Part shown: piece after piece, positions 27,870 through 36,013 of the stretch
How the letters are laid out: every line of letters begins with the position of its first letter
How positions within the stretch are numbered: the first letter of the stretch is position 1
Source: Chloroflexota bacterium
GTDB lineage: Bacteria > Chloroflexota > UBA6077 > JACCZL01
NCBI GenBank assembly: GCA_030447245.1
Contig: JAUJPG010000027.1
Coordinates: 23,554-71,409 of the forward strand
DNA: 47,856 nt
Reading direction: 5' to 3'
Notes under the pieces: generated by a model
Seen by the model: the letters and a program-made list of their open reading frames with translations, nothing else
Told to the model about the DNA's origin: nothing
Database searches by the model: none
Translations under genes and position numbers: made by a program

Positions 27870-28011
27870 GCGATGAAACTCTGGTTAGTTGCGCCTGCCG
27901 TTGCCGTGTGTTAGTGTAAGAATGTCGCGAGGCTTCGGCCCCCGCTGGCGAAGGAAGGAACGAAGGATCGCTCGTCGATCCCTACCCTAAGTCCTGCCAG
28001 AGGAGGCCAAC

Positions 28012-28230
28012 ATGCTCGCCAGTCCCGACGTGCTCCACCGCCGCTTGCCGGTGGAGCCACTCCTCACGCTCGCCGCCGCAGGCTACGAGCTCGGCGTTAG
28101 CGTCGACACGCTCAGACGCTGGTCGAGGGAGGAACGGATCCGGACCGTTCGGCTCCCGAGCGGGCGGCTTCGCGTCCCCAGCTCCGAACTAGACCGCATC
28201 TTGGGCGCCAGCGATGCCAACGCCCGCTAG
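28012..28230 (+). CDS. Excisionase/MerR-like helix-turn-helix protein
   Basis: 72 residues. LLTLAAAGYELGVSVDTLRRWSREERIRTVRLPSGRLRVPSSEL is the helix-turn-helix plus wing of the HTH_17/excisionase group, DNA-binding and usually found in mobile elements as excision or transcription regulators. GAGGAGG lies six bases before ATG 28012. It is the first gene of a short cassette and overlaps the next ORF by 17 bases. No integrase is present in the window, so excision function is not shown. Confidence 0.75.
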   Translation: MLASPDVLHRRLPVEPLLTLAAAGYELGVSVDTLRRWSREERIRTVRLPSGRLRVPSSELDRILGASDANAR

Positions 28231-28417
28231 CCCGCCGGCTGAGGCGCCGGCCGAGCACGGCACTGCCGCTGCCATCGACCAGGCCGATGCCGAGCGGCTC
28301 GGGGAACTCCTCGCTCGGCTGCTGCTCGCCGCCTGGCTGGGCCGCCAGGCAGAGTCCACCGCGGAAGCCGTGGATCAACGCGGCATTAATCGAGGAGTGC
28401 TCGCCGCGACGACTTAA
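28214..28417 (+). CDS. Small hypothetical protein, translationally coupled
   Basis: 67 residues, not recognised. ATG 28214 lies within the end of the HTH gene. The first 30 residues are Pro/Ala-rich; the middle, DAERLGELLARLLLAAWLGR, forms an amphipathic helix. The overlap with the upstream gene and cassette position support it, but there is no family evidence. Confidence 0.4.
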   Translation: MPTPASPPAEAPAEHGTAAAIDQADAERLGELLARLLLAAWLGRQAESTAEAVDQRGINRGVLAATT

Positions 28418-28481
28418 CGCCAACGCCCCGCGCGATCAAACCGCCCAAAGAAGATCGACGCGGGGCGCAGGAAGGATCAGC

Positions 28482-29858
28482 ATGAGTGTAGCACAGGCGC
28501 CCTCTGTAGGTACTGACAATCGCCCGATCCCGATCCACGCGGTCGAGCCGTCCGTGCGGCAGGCCGACGAGCTGCGGGAGCTGCGGATCGAGCGCAGCCA
28601 ACTCGCCCGCCTCTTCAGCAATCCGAAGCTGAAGGACAAACACAAGCTGCTCGTGATCGCCCTGCATGAGGTGCTCCGCGAGAAGGCACGACGGGAGCCA
28701 TCGACGGACGGTTTCTACCGCGTGTACAGGCCGAAGCTCGCCGCGATGATCGGTGTGTCGCCCGATTCGCCTGACAGCGTGTCGGACGGGCTGAAGATCG
28801 TCGCCCCGAGGGTGGACACGCCCGAGGCAACAGGCGCGTTGTACGAGAGCAAGCTCGTCAAGGAGTACGTCGACGTGCCCGACCGGGCCACTGGTCGTGT
28901 CCGCCGCGAGGTTCGGCTGCATCTGGAGATCCGCGAGGTCGGTGGGCTCGCAGCCGCCGGCACATACACCCCGCCGAGTAGCGGGTTAGCCTGGGGCGGC
29001 AAGCGCGAGCAGCTTCCGTGTCCAGACCACCCGGAGGCCGGGGCTGTCGTGCGCCGGGCCGTCCACTGCCGGGCCTGTCAGCGGGTCGTGAAGCAGCCGA
29101 AGCCACCCCGGACGCCACCCCGGACAGTGCCGTACAGGCAAGATGCCGTTACGATACCTCCTCCGGAGTTAACGTGTAACGGCATCTTGCCTGTACGGCG
29201 GATGGACTCCCGTCCCCCGGAAGACGAAACCTCACCGCTGAACGTACCGGAAGTATGCACTCGCCGCGAAGCGGCGATGATCCGCGCTCCGCGCGGAGTG
29301 CCTGTCAGCGACGATCGGCACTCGTTCATTGCTTTCAGCGCCCTGAGCGAGGAAGCCCGTGACGCTCTCAGTTCCTGGGCAACCTGGCAGGGCCGTGATC
29401 GCTCGCCGCGCCTGACTAAGTCGCAGGCAGAGCAGCTCGAACGCGCCGTCAAGGAGGTCGACGTGCTGGCGCTCCTCGACGCCGCGCAGTGGACGGCGGA
29501 GCAGGGCATTCCGCAGGTTGAGCGCTGGCTGACGGGCGCCTACACGTTCTGGCAGCGGGAGCAAGGCCGGCTCCCCAAGCCGACCGGACCGAGGTATGTC
29601 ACGATGGCGCAGCTGTCGCCCGGCGCACGGGCCGTCCTGGACAGCTTCGTGGTCAGGTTCGAACGGGTCGACCTCCCGCGCCTGAGGCCCGAGCTGGCCG
29701 AACGCCTCCAGGCAGCCATCGACCGCGTTGGCGTCGCCGCGCTCCAGCACGCGACCGAGTGGGCGTGGCAGGAGGGCAGGCCCACCCTCGAATCCATCAT
29801 CGACCGCGCAACCACTGCCAGGGCGACCGGTCGTGGCTCGACTGAATTTTCCCGCTAG
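28482..29858 (+). CDS. Replication-protein-like gene of a mobile element, unrecognised family
   Basis: 458 residues from ATG 28482 (AGGAAGG upstream). The N-terminus LRELRIERSQLARLFSNPKL and KDKHKLLVIALHEVL, then YRVYRPKLAAMIGVSPDSPD, looks like a winged-helix DNA-binding region as in plasmid initiators. A zinc-ribbon-like CPDHPEAG...HCRACQ lies near residues 184-205. The C-terminal half has two similar helical modules (FSALSEEARDALSSWATWQG and AQLSPGARAVLDSFVVRFER), both ending in a helix before a Trp-rich stretch. I cannot name the family; a replication initiator or primase accessory is my best inference. A 24-bp perfect inverted repeat lies inside it and its stop TAG falls in palindrome P2. 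Confidence 0.55.
   Translation: MSVAQAPSVGTDNRPIPIHAVEPSVRQADELRELRIERSQLARLFSNPKLKDKHKLLVIALHEVLREKARREPSTDGFYRVYRPKLAAMIGVSPDSPDSVSDGLKIVAPRVDTPEATGALYESKLVKEYVDVPDRATGRVRREVRLHLEIREVGGLAAAGTYTPPSSGLAWGGKREQLPCPDHPEAGAVVRRAVHCRACQRVVKQPKPPRTPPRTVPYRQDAVTIPPPELTCNGILPVRRMDSRPPEDETSPLNVPEVCTRREAAMIRAPRGVPVSDDRHSFIAFSALSEEARDALSSWATWQGRDRSPRLTKSQAEQLERAVKEVDVLALLDAAQWTAEQGIPQVERWLTGAYTFWQREQGRLPKPTGPRYVTMAQLSPGARAVLDSFVVRFERVDLPRLRPELAERLQAAIDRVGVAALQHATEWAWQEGRPTLESIIDRATTARATGRGSTEFSR
29102..29125 (+). repeat. 12-bp tandem direct repeat
   Basis: GCCACCCCGGAC occurs twice in a row, immediately before the large inverted repeat in the replication-like gene. It encodes PPRTPPRT. Confidence 0.85.
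29129..29199. repeat. 24-bp perfect inverted repeat, 23-nt loop, inside a coding sequence
   Basis: Left arm 29129-29152 starts GCCGTACAGGCAAG and ends ATGCCGTTAC; right arm 29176-29199 is its exact complement. The loop (29153-29175) holds CTCCGGAG. Both arms are coding (residues near 216-240 of the 458-residue protein), so the symmetry constrains codons. It could form a cruciform or RNA hairpin, or be an origin or protein-binding site. Confidence 0.95.
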
Positions 29859-29868
29859 CGGGAAAATT
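29845..29868. repeat. 24-bp perfect palindrome P2 (GCTAGC core)
   Basis: AATTTTCCCGCT followed by its exact reverse complement. Identical to P3. It supplies the TAG stop of the replication-like gene and may act as a bidirectional terminator or protein-binding site. Confidence 0.95.
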
Positions 29869-29887
29869 GAAGGGAAGACGACCCCCC

Positions 29888-30085
29888 ATGACCCGCCGAC
29901 CGACCATCGACCCCGCCGCCCTTTGCGCCCTGCTGTCCGGGCTCGGCGCCACGGACTGCAGCAGGCTCCCTCGAAGGTTGTTCGAGCGGCTCGCCCAGGA
30001 GCGCCGCGAGCACCTCGAAACGGACGGGAGTGCAGTCGTCGCCCAAGTCCGCCAGCAGCTCGTGGCCGGTGCGTGGGTAGGCTGA
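29888..30085 (+). CDS. Small hypothetical protein of the accessory cassette
   Basis: 65 residues, MTRRPTIDPAALCALLSGLG and then LPRRLFERLAQERREHLE, mostly helical and charged. AAGGGAAG lies 12 bases before ATG 29888, slightly far. It starts 20 bases after palindrome P2 and ends 12 bases before the next gene. Not recognised. Confidence 0.4.
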   Translation: MTRRPTIDPAALCALLSGLGATDCSRLPRRLFERLAQERREHLETDGSAVVAQVRQQLVAGAWVG

Positions 30086-30096
30086 GGAGGTAGATC

Positions 30097-30699
30097 ATGA
30101 GCCGAGTGGACAAGCGGGCCCGAGCCGGGGCCGCCATCGCGTGCTGGCCGCAGCTGTCCGACCGCGAGTTGGCCCGCCGCGCCGGGGTCAGCCACACGTA
30201 CATCGCCCAGATCCGTCGCCGCCTGGGTTCGCTCGGCAACATTGCCAGGCCGAACGACGGCGAGGATGCGATGCTTGTTGCCATGGCCTCGCTGCCCACG
30301 CCCGAGGACGACAAGGAGGGCCTGATAGGTGGGGCGGCGGATGTGGCGCAGCCGGACCGGCAAGGGAAGAGCAAGGAAAAGGCAGAAGTTGCCACTCTCG
30401 ACCGGCACCAAACCGGCGCCAAACAGGCACGAGTTTCCGCAGCGCGCGCCGACCTAGGCAGAGACGACGCGCCCGCAGCACCTCACGGCGCGGCGGCAGG
30501 TCCGCCTAACCCACGACAAGACCCGCACGGCAGGCCTAGGCCCCGCATCATGGGCGTGGGGAGGGGCCGCTGGTCCGGCTCGTCGGCGGGTCAACTCCTC
30601 GGCGGAAAGAAGGAGGTCGAGATCGTCTCGTCCAACCTGCCGGGCATCGGCGCTCCGGGTCTGCTCGGCGCGCTCAACGAGATCCGAATGAGGTACTGA
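30097..30699 (+). CDS. Helix-turn-helix protein, plasmid/phage type
   Basis: 200 residues from ATG 30097 (GAGGAGGT upstream). WPQLSDRELARRAGVSHTYI followed by AQIRRRLGSL is a clear helix-turn-helix like those in ParB-adjacent and phage replication proteins. After about residue 70 the chain is low-complexity and basic (GKSKEKAEVA, RQDPHGRPRPR), then ends VEIVSSNLPGIGAPGLLGAL. The C-terminal part may be out-of-frame or joined debris, since the terminase-like fragment follows directly. Role: DNA binding, target unknown. Confidence 0.5.
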   Translation: MSRVDKRARAGAAIACWPQLSDRELARRAGVSHTYIAQIRRRLGSLGNIARPNDGEDAMLVAMASLPTPEDDKEGLIGGAADVAQPDRQGKSKEKAEVATLDRHQTGAKQARVSAARADLGRDDAPAAPHGAAAGPPNPRQDPHGRPRPRIMGVGRGRWSGSSAGQLLGGKKEVEIVSSNLPGIGAPGLLGALNEIRMRY

Positions 30700-30779
30700 C
30701 GACGGCGACCGGATGCACCCGAGGACCGCGGATCAGCGACCCTCACGACGCCATCCCCCCGTCCAACGCTCGGGTCTGG

Positions 30780-31298
30780 GTGGTCGACGCGACCGGTGTC
30801 GGCACGCCCGTGGTCGACGTCCTCCGTACCGCCAACGTCCAGGCCGAGCTGGTGGCGGTCTATTTCAATTACGGCGACAAGAGGACCGAGATCAATGGGG
30901 AGGTCCGGCTCGGCAAGGCGTTCCTGGTGTCGCGACTCCAGGCGGCGCTGCAGGCAGGGCGGTTGCACCTGCCGAAGACGGCGGAGGCCCGGACCCTCTC
31001 CGAGGAGCTACTCGACTACGAGATCCGGGTCGACGAGAACGCCAACGACAAGTATGGCGCGTTCCGAGTCGGCTGCCACGACGACCTGGTGACCGCGCTT
31101 GGCCTGGCCGTCCAGGCGGACAGCCCGACCAGCTTCACGCTCGACCTGAACGACCCGGCCGACCGGCGGTTCCTGACCGGCTTCGGTTCGAAAGGTTGGG
31201 GATTCGGCGAGGACCGGCACGGCGAGGGCATCCGTATTGGGGGCAGCCGGCTCAGTGACGCCGCGGGACTCGCCGGCTTACGACGGAGATACGAATGA
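30780..31298 (+). pseudogene. Phage terminase large-subunit nuclease domain, N-terminus missing
   Basis: The frame (open upstream to about 30663, GTG 30780 taken only as a marker) reads ARVWVVDATGVGTPVVDVLR, then ELVAVYFNYGDKRTEINGEV, LGKAFLVSRLQAALQAGRLH, LSEELLDYEIRVDENA and GAFRVGCHDDLVTALGLAVQ. The first Asp in VDATG and the final HDDLVTALGLA are the RNase H-fold signatures of terminase large subunits. The ATPase half (Walker A/B) is absent upstream, so this is a fragment or a stand-alone nuclease domain. It overlaps the next short ORF as ATGA. Confidence 0.55.
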
Positions 31299-31390
31299 GC
31301 ACGAGGGTTAGCGTGGTGGATCGCACGTTCTACGAGCAGGTCGCGCTGGTGGGCAGCCGGCACGAGCACTTTGGGAGTCAGCGGCCCTAG
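31295..31390 (+). pseudogene. Gene start cut off by MITE insertion
   Basis: ATG 31295 overlaps the terminase-like stop (ATGA). 31 codons, MSTRVSVVDRTFYEQVALVG, then TAG at 31388-31390, which is the insertion point of the 183-bp element. It is probably the first part of a longer gene (a portal protein would be usual after terminase), now truncated; the identity cannot be told. Confidence 0.4.
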
Positions 31391-31572
31391 CCTCGACTTC
31401 CGCCATTTTCCGCCAAGTGCACCTGATCCAGGTTAGGAGCAGCCGCGCATTTTGCGGGCATCGTGGCCCGCACGACGGCTCAGAAAGTCTCCGAGCCTCC
31501 ACCCCTCCTGGAGCGCGGTACTCCTGGAGCGGCCGTACCTTCCACGGTCCCGAAAATGGCGGAAGTCGAGTC
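31390..31572. mobile_element. 183-bp MITE-like element, copy A
   Basis: Terminal inverted repeats of 21 bp (outer bases GCCTCGACTTCCGCC at the left; the right end reads GACTCGACTTCCGCC on the other strand), one mismatch, flanked by TA on both sides (within CTAG). No ORF inside. Same length as copy B and about 77% identical by a gapless hand alignment (141/183). Confidence 0.85.
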
Positions 31573-31574
31573 TA

Positions 31575-31634
31575 GACAGGAGACAGGAAATAGGAGACCC
31601 GTCCTCAGCTGTCTCCTCTCTCCTGTCTCCCGTC
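31575..31634. repeat. Intergenic ACAGGAG inverted repeat, copy 3
   Basis: 24-nt arms 31575-31598 (GACAGGAGACAGG...) and 31611-31634 pair at 21 of 24 positions with a 12-nt loop. It lies just beyond the MITE and before the convergent cyclase gene, so it could end transcription in both directions. Confidence 0.75.
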
Positions 31635-31641
31635 TGGTTCC

Positions 31642-32808
31642 TCAGGCGATGCCGATCGGTCGGAGCGCCGTGCCGGCGGTGGTGCCCCTGAGCTTGTTCA
31701 CGCCGAGGATGTACGCAAACTTGTAGGTCCGCTCGGCGGTCAGCTCTTCGAGGTTGTGGTACTCGAGGATGTGGACGCCTTGCATCGGGATCAGGTACGT
31801 GTGCACCGGAATGAAGCTGGTCCCCTCCGGGAGCTGGTCGTTCACCGGCGCGACCTCCAGGCCCGAGGTGTCGCTCCCGAGCATGAGCGCGCCCTTCTCC
31901 TCGACCAGCCAGCGCGCCGAGGCCAGGTTGATGCCGGCCGAGTCGTGGCGCGCCACGTCGGCCTGGTTCGCCCCCACGCCCTCGCCCTGCATCCAGACCG
32001 CGGCCGTGCCGGTGCGGATCAGGACCACGTCGAGCGGCTCGACGTCGACGCCTTGGCTGGCCAGCGCTCCCTGCAGGATGTCCGGGGTGATCACGAAGTT
32101 CGGGGGCAGTGGGTCCTGGCCGACGTAGCGGGCGACGTCGATCACCGTCGCGGGGGCGACGACCGGCGGGATCGTGTCGGCCCCCAGCCGCATCACGCCC
32201 CAGTCGCCGACGACGTCCGAGGCCCTGAACCCGTTGTAGTAGATTGGGTTAGCACCCATCGAGATGTGGCCGAAGCTGTCGATTTGGGTGGCGACGTTGT
32301 CCGAAATGAACAGCGCGCAGCTCGCAAACGTCGTGTTCAGGCTGTTGGCCCCTGGATCGACCACGAACGGCAGGTCCCGCTGGAGCAGCTCGCCCTGCTG
32401 GCTGCGGAACGTCAGGATCTCGCCAGGGCTGTGGCCCGGCCACTTGAAGCTGCGGCGATCGTACATCAGGCCGAGGTCGTAGACCCGACCGCTCCTCGGG
32501 ATCGACAGCGCCTTCATCGTCAGCTGAGGGCTCAGCTCGTTCAGGTTGCCGAGCTCGTCGCCCGGCCCCCAGACCCAACCCCAGCCGCGGCCTTGCTGCC
32601 AGCCGCGTGGCTGGGCCGCCGGCACCTGGGCCCGCCCGGACCCCGGGATCTGGGCCTGGGCTTCAGCCGTCCGCGGCTGGCCGAGACCGACCAGCGCCAA
32701 CGCCGAGGCGGCCGAGAGTCCGAGCCCCGCCGCCTTGGCGAGGAACCCGCGGCGGGTCAGGAACCCCTGCCGAAAGTCCGAAACCAGTTCTTGGACGCGC
32801 TCGTCCAC
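31642..32808 (-). CDS. Tat-exported cyclase family protein
   Basis: 388 residues, PF04199-type cyclase/kynurenine-formamidase-like fold. The leader has the twin-arginine motif LTRRGFLAKAAGLGLSAASA, so it is exported folded. The metal-site motif reads NVATQIDSFGHISMG, the TQxDxxGH variant common in bacterial cyclase-family proteins, and a second conserved block is DVEPLDVVLIRTGTAAVW. GTG 32808 follows GGAGGG. Substrate unknown; relatives hydrolyse N-formylkynurenine, isatin or polyketide-like amides or esters. Intact and of normal length. Confidence 0.82.
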   Translation of the reverse strand: MDERVQELVSDFRQGFLTRRGFLAKAAGLGLSAASALALVGLGQPRTAEAQAQIPGSGRAQVPAAQPRGWQQGRGWGWVWGPGDELGNLNELSPQLTMKALSIPRSGRVYDLGLMYDRRSFKWPGHSPGEILTFRSQQGELLQRDLPFVVDPGANSLNTTFASCALFISDNVATQIDSFGHISMGANPIYYNGFRASDVVGDWGVMRLGADTIPPVVAPATVIDVARYVGQDPLPPNFVITPDILQGALASQGVDVEPLDVVLIRTGTAAVWMQGEGVGANQADVARHDSAGINLASARWLVEEKGALMLGSDTSGLEVAPVNDQLPEGTSFIPVHTYLIPMQGVHILEYHNLEELTAERTYKFAYILGVNKLRGTTAGTALRPIGIA

Positions 32809-33127
32809 GTTTCACCCTCCCACGCTGAGTGAGGATCGACTCCGCTCCGATGGGGGTCGCCGCCGCGCGATCGCGGCATCCAGGGCAGGCAGCGCTCCGT
32901 ACGCGGCGCCGCGTGTCAACGCGGCCGGACCGTGCCTCCTTGTCACAGTCCTCGGGCGAGTCGCGGCGAAGCCCTGGCACTATCGTACGCGAACTGGTGG
33001 CCGTGTCAAGGGGTGGCCCTCGGTGTACCTCCAAGCCCGCGACCTGGCGCCGGGCGACGAGCATGGGGTCGGCAAGCTGGTCTGCCTGCACACGCGCGGC
33101 TGGCTGCCGTACAGCCTGCGGCGGAGG
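32809..33127. other. Region upstream of the cyclase gene
   Basis: 319 bases. The cyclase promoter should lie here on the minus strand, but no clear hexamers were found. No gene or repeat is supported. Confidence 0.4.
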
Positions 33128-33547
33128 CTAGCTACGCGGGAGACCGGCTCGATCGAGCCGCTCGAGGAAGCTGGGCTTGCGGGCGTGTCGGTCCCGCAGT
33201 TGGGCGAGGCGAGTCGTGAAGGCCTGGGTGGGTCCACCCCGCGCGGCGAGGTCACGGAGATCGACGAGCAGTTGGACCGACAGGTCGTAGTCCTTGGGCC
33301 GCTTCGTCTCGACCAGCGCCTCCACCTGACGCCACAGCTCCTCTTCCCGTCCGCTGAGGGTATCCAGGTACGCCGCGCGCGCCGCTGCCTGCTCCGCCTG
33401 GCGACGCGCCCGCTCCTCCGCCTTGCGCGCACCCTCCGCGCGGCGCCTGGCCGCGGCGCGCTGCTCTACGACCGCGATAGCACGCTGAACCAGGCCAGGA
33501 GCGGCCACAGCGGCGGCGGCACCAGGCCCCGTGGTGCATGGGAGCAC
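33128..33547 (-). CDS. Coiled-coil hypothetical protein, possibly the C-terminal part of a longer one
   Basis: 139 residues. A basic, Ala/Arg/Glu-rich coiled-coil (VEQRAAARRRAEGARKAEER, about residues 27-60) is followed by a compact segment: LSGREEELWRQVEALVETK, then RPKDYDLSVQLLVDLRDLAA and HARKPSFLERLDRAGL. The second part has the look of a conserved domain. The first 20 residues do not, and a related open frame lies just upstream in another phase, so the natural protein may begin further up and be frameshifted. Function unknown. Confidence 0.45.
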   Translation of the reverse strand: MLPCTTGPGAAAAVAAPGLVQRAIAVVEQRAAARRRAEGARKAEERARRQAEQAAARAAYLDTLSGREEELWRQVEALVETKRPKDYDLSVQLLVDLRDLAARGGPTQAFTTRLAQLRDRHARKPSFLERLDRAGLPRS

Positions 33548-33896
33548 CTAATCCAGCGCCGCGTCGCTGGGACGTCTTCTCGTCGCGCCGGGCGACGAGC
33601 TGCCCACCATCATGTGCCCACCCTGCCGGCAGGCCGCGCGACCTGGACACGCAGTAGCCCGACGCTCGACGGGCCCCTAACCCTACGGACCAGCCAGGCA
33701 CCTGGACCCCGTTGAATTTTCCCGCTAGCGGGAAAATTCGAGCCCCCGCGCCGTCTCTGCACCGACCCGCCGGCCGCCCCTATCGGTCCCCTGTTGGTGT
33801 GTTGGTTGGGTCGGATGCCGGCCCGCCGGATGGATTCGTCTACGCCCCATTGGCTGGGTAGCTAGCATGATCCCGGACCAGGGGAGGAGGTGAGGG
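33548..33896. other. Gap between coiled-coil gene and amidase pseudogene
   Basis: 349 bases. Contains palindrome P3 (33715). The part up to about 33700 may be the out-of-frame beginning of the coiled-coil gene. Nothing else is seen. Confidence 0.35.
33715..33738. repeat. 24-bp perfect palindrome P3 (GCTAGC core)
   Basis: Identical in all 24 bases to P2 at 29845. Here the symmetry extends one further pair (G33714/C33739) to 26 bp. Confidence 0.95.
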
Positions 33897-35324
33897 TCAG
33901 GTCCGCCGGCCGGGCGCTACCGCCAGCGGTGGACGATGGTGGGCCCAGGGTGCGGCGTCCTCGAAGGCGGCGGCCGCCCGGAGGACGTCGGCCTCGCGCC
34001 GCCAGCGGCCGACGATCTGCAGTCCGGCCGGCCATCCGACGTGAAGCCGCACGGCACCGAGATGGCCCGGCAGCCCGGTGATGCTGATCGCGTAGGTCGA
34101 CAGCGACGACTCGATCACGTCGCCGGCCGGCTCGCCGTCGATCGTCGTCGGCCGTTCGATCTCCTTCGGGAACGCCGCCGTCTGGGTGCTCGGCAGGAGC
34201 AGAAGCTGGTATCGCTCCAGGAAGCCGTGGACGCGCTCCCAGAGCTGCGAGCGCCGCCACTCGGCCTCGCTCACGTCGAGCGCGCCAAGCTGAGCGGCCC
34301 GCGCCGCGAACTGCTTGAGCCAGGCGTTGTCCACCCGCTCGAGCATGCCGAGCTCCTTGCGATGCATGGCGGCGGTCCGCATCGCCCCGGAGCGGGATGA
34401 TGCTCTGGAGCGCGTCGTGGAGATCGGGGCTGGCAGCTTCGACGGCGCAGCCGAGATCGGCAAAGCGTCGGGCCGCCGCTTCGGTCAGCCGCCGCCGCCG
34501 GATCTACCCGGAACAGGCCATCGAGGTCGGGCGTCCAGGCAACTCGCCATCCCTTCACGCCGCCCTCGGCGGCCCGGGCGAACGGCTCGCCAGGCTCGGA
34601 GATCGAGATCGGCACCCGTGCATCGAGGCCCGGCCATCGCCGAGAGCATCAGCGCCGCGTCCCGGACCGTCCGCGCCATCGGGCCGTGGACGCTAAATTG
34701 GTCGTAGACCCATGCCGAGGATAGGCGGGATCGGCGCTCACGCGGAAGCCGACGACGTTGCAGTAGGAAGCAGGGTTGCGGAGCGAGCCGCCGTGGTCGC
34801 TCCCCTCGGCCAGGGCGCACATGCCGGTCGCCAGCGCGACGGCCGAGCCGCCGCTCGACCCGCGGGGTTGAGGTCGGTGTTCCAGGGATTGAGCGTCTGC
34901 CCGAAGGCCGGGTTGCGGGTGTTGATGCCGGCCGCGAACTCGGGCGTGTTGGTCTTGCCGATGATGATCCCCCGGCCTGCTTGAGGCGGGTCACCAGCAG
35001 CGCGTCGGTGGCCGGCACGTTGTCCTCGTAGAGCTTCGACCCGTAGGTCGTCCGCAGCCCGGCCGTCTCGGTCATGTCCTTCAGGCCAATCGGCACGCCG
35101 TGGAGCGGGCCGAGCGGCTCGCCGCGCCGGACCGCCTCCTCCGCGTCCCGCGCGGCGGCACGAGCCTGCTCGTGAAGCGGCGTGACGACGGCGTTGACGA
35201 TCGGGTTGAGCGCGTCGATCTGGCCGAGCGCCGCCTCGACGACCTCGACCGGCGACAGCTCGCGGGCGCGGATCCGGGCGGCCTGCTCGACCGCGGACAA
35301 GAAGGCGATCTCGGACGGCTTCAT
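33897..35324 (-). pseudogene. Amidase (amidase signature family), at least six frameshifts
   Basis: ATG 35324, after AGGAGG, starts MKPSEIAFLSAVEQAARIRA and runs through PLGPLHGVPIGLKDMTETAG (catalytic Lys). The frame then slips in the C5 run at 34969-34973; [20 protein letters not shown] continues in the next frame. Further slips occur near 34862 (just before the [13 protein letters not shown] serine motif), 34725, 34618, 34490 and 34405. The remainder, LERVDNAWLKQFAARAAQLG to the end, is clean. Total span equals about 476 codons, normal for the family. Amino-acid similarity stays good between slips, so the decay is recent or the sequence is poor here. Confidence 0.82.
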
Positions 35325-35606
35325 CGGCGTACCTCCTGGCTCATGTGCGGCAGAGATCGGCGGCACTCACGCCGGGCGTAACGGGACGGTCGGCCGTGGA
35401 CCTATCCTGCCATAAGCGCGCGCCCGACCCAACGCGCCCGAGCTGACTTACTGATCGCTGCGCGGGGACGTAGAGCTCCACGCCCGTTGTGGCCAACGCC
35501 TGGCCGGGGTACTGTTTCCGGGCGGCCACCCAGCCTGCGGGCGCGCGACCTGCTGCACCGAGCCGGCCACTGGCGCGGCGATTGGAGTGATCGGCGGGGA
35601 GGGCGG

Positions 35607-35795
35607 ATGATCGGCGAGCGACACAACCTGCCGGCCTACCTGCCGCCGCTGATCGGTCGCCAGCGTGAGCTGGAGGCGTTGCGCCCGCTGCTTGCTGGTC
35701 CGACTGCCCCAGGTCGATTGGGCCGGCCGCAACCTCGACCAGATCGCGCCGTCATCCCTGCCCCGCTGGGAGGAGGACGGCGCGTGAGGGCTTGA
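35607..35795 (+). pseudogene. N-terminal fragment of an AfsR/LuxR-type ATPase regulator
   Basis: ATG 35607 after GGGGAGGG gives MIGERHNLPAYLPPLIGRQR and ELEALRPLLAG. HNLPAxLxxxIGRExEL is the typical entry to the NB-ARC/AAA ATPase of AfsR/LuxR-family regulators, normally followed within 15 residues by the P-loop. Here the frame runs into unrelated Pro/Arg-rich sequence and stops after 62 codons. A truncated remnant. Confidence 0.6.
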
Positions 35796-36013
35796 GGTGC
35801 CCCGCTTCTTGTCAGCTGGAGTTGGCCAGCAGTGTTTGACCAAGAGGGCTAGGAGGCGGCCAAGCACCGGATGGGCTCCAGGGTGTACGCGGCTGTCGAC
35901 ACGCTGGACCACTCTCGGTGTATGCTGGCGAGCGGTCCCGCTCGGGGCTGGTCACATGGGGCGGGGAACTGCCGAGTCGCCAAGCCGAGAATGCGCGGAC
36001 AGGAATCGGGTCG

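Larger units (their letters stand above)
27673..28011. other. Lower-GC leader of the accessory cassette
   Basis: About 340 bases with visibly lower G+C than the surroundings. It holds palindrome P1 (27741) and the promoter candidate at 27839; a second TTGCGC/TAGTGT pair near 27887-27915 is weaker. No gene or tRNA is seen, and no integrase. Confidence 0.45.

Noticed and set aside
27673..28011. tRNA gene or attachment site at the edge of the accessory region
   Set aside because: No cloverleaf could be drawn and no direct repeat bordering the cassette was found; there is also no integrase.
31390..31572. MITE copies as deletion derivatives of the IS630 element at 40426
   Set aside because: The terminal repeats differ entirely (GCCTCGACTTC against GTAGACTGTCAC); only the TA duplication is shared.
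33252..33701. 150-codon minus ORF upstream of the coiled-coil gene as a separate gene
   Set aside because: It overlaps the coiled-coil frame over most of its length and only its first part could be related, as an out-of-frame beginning; I could not show it.
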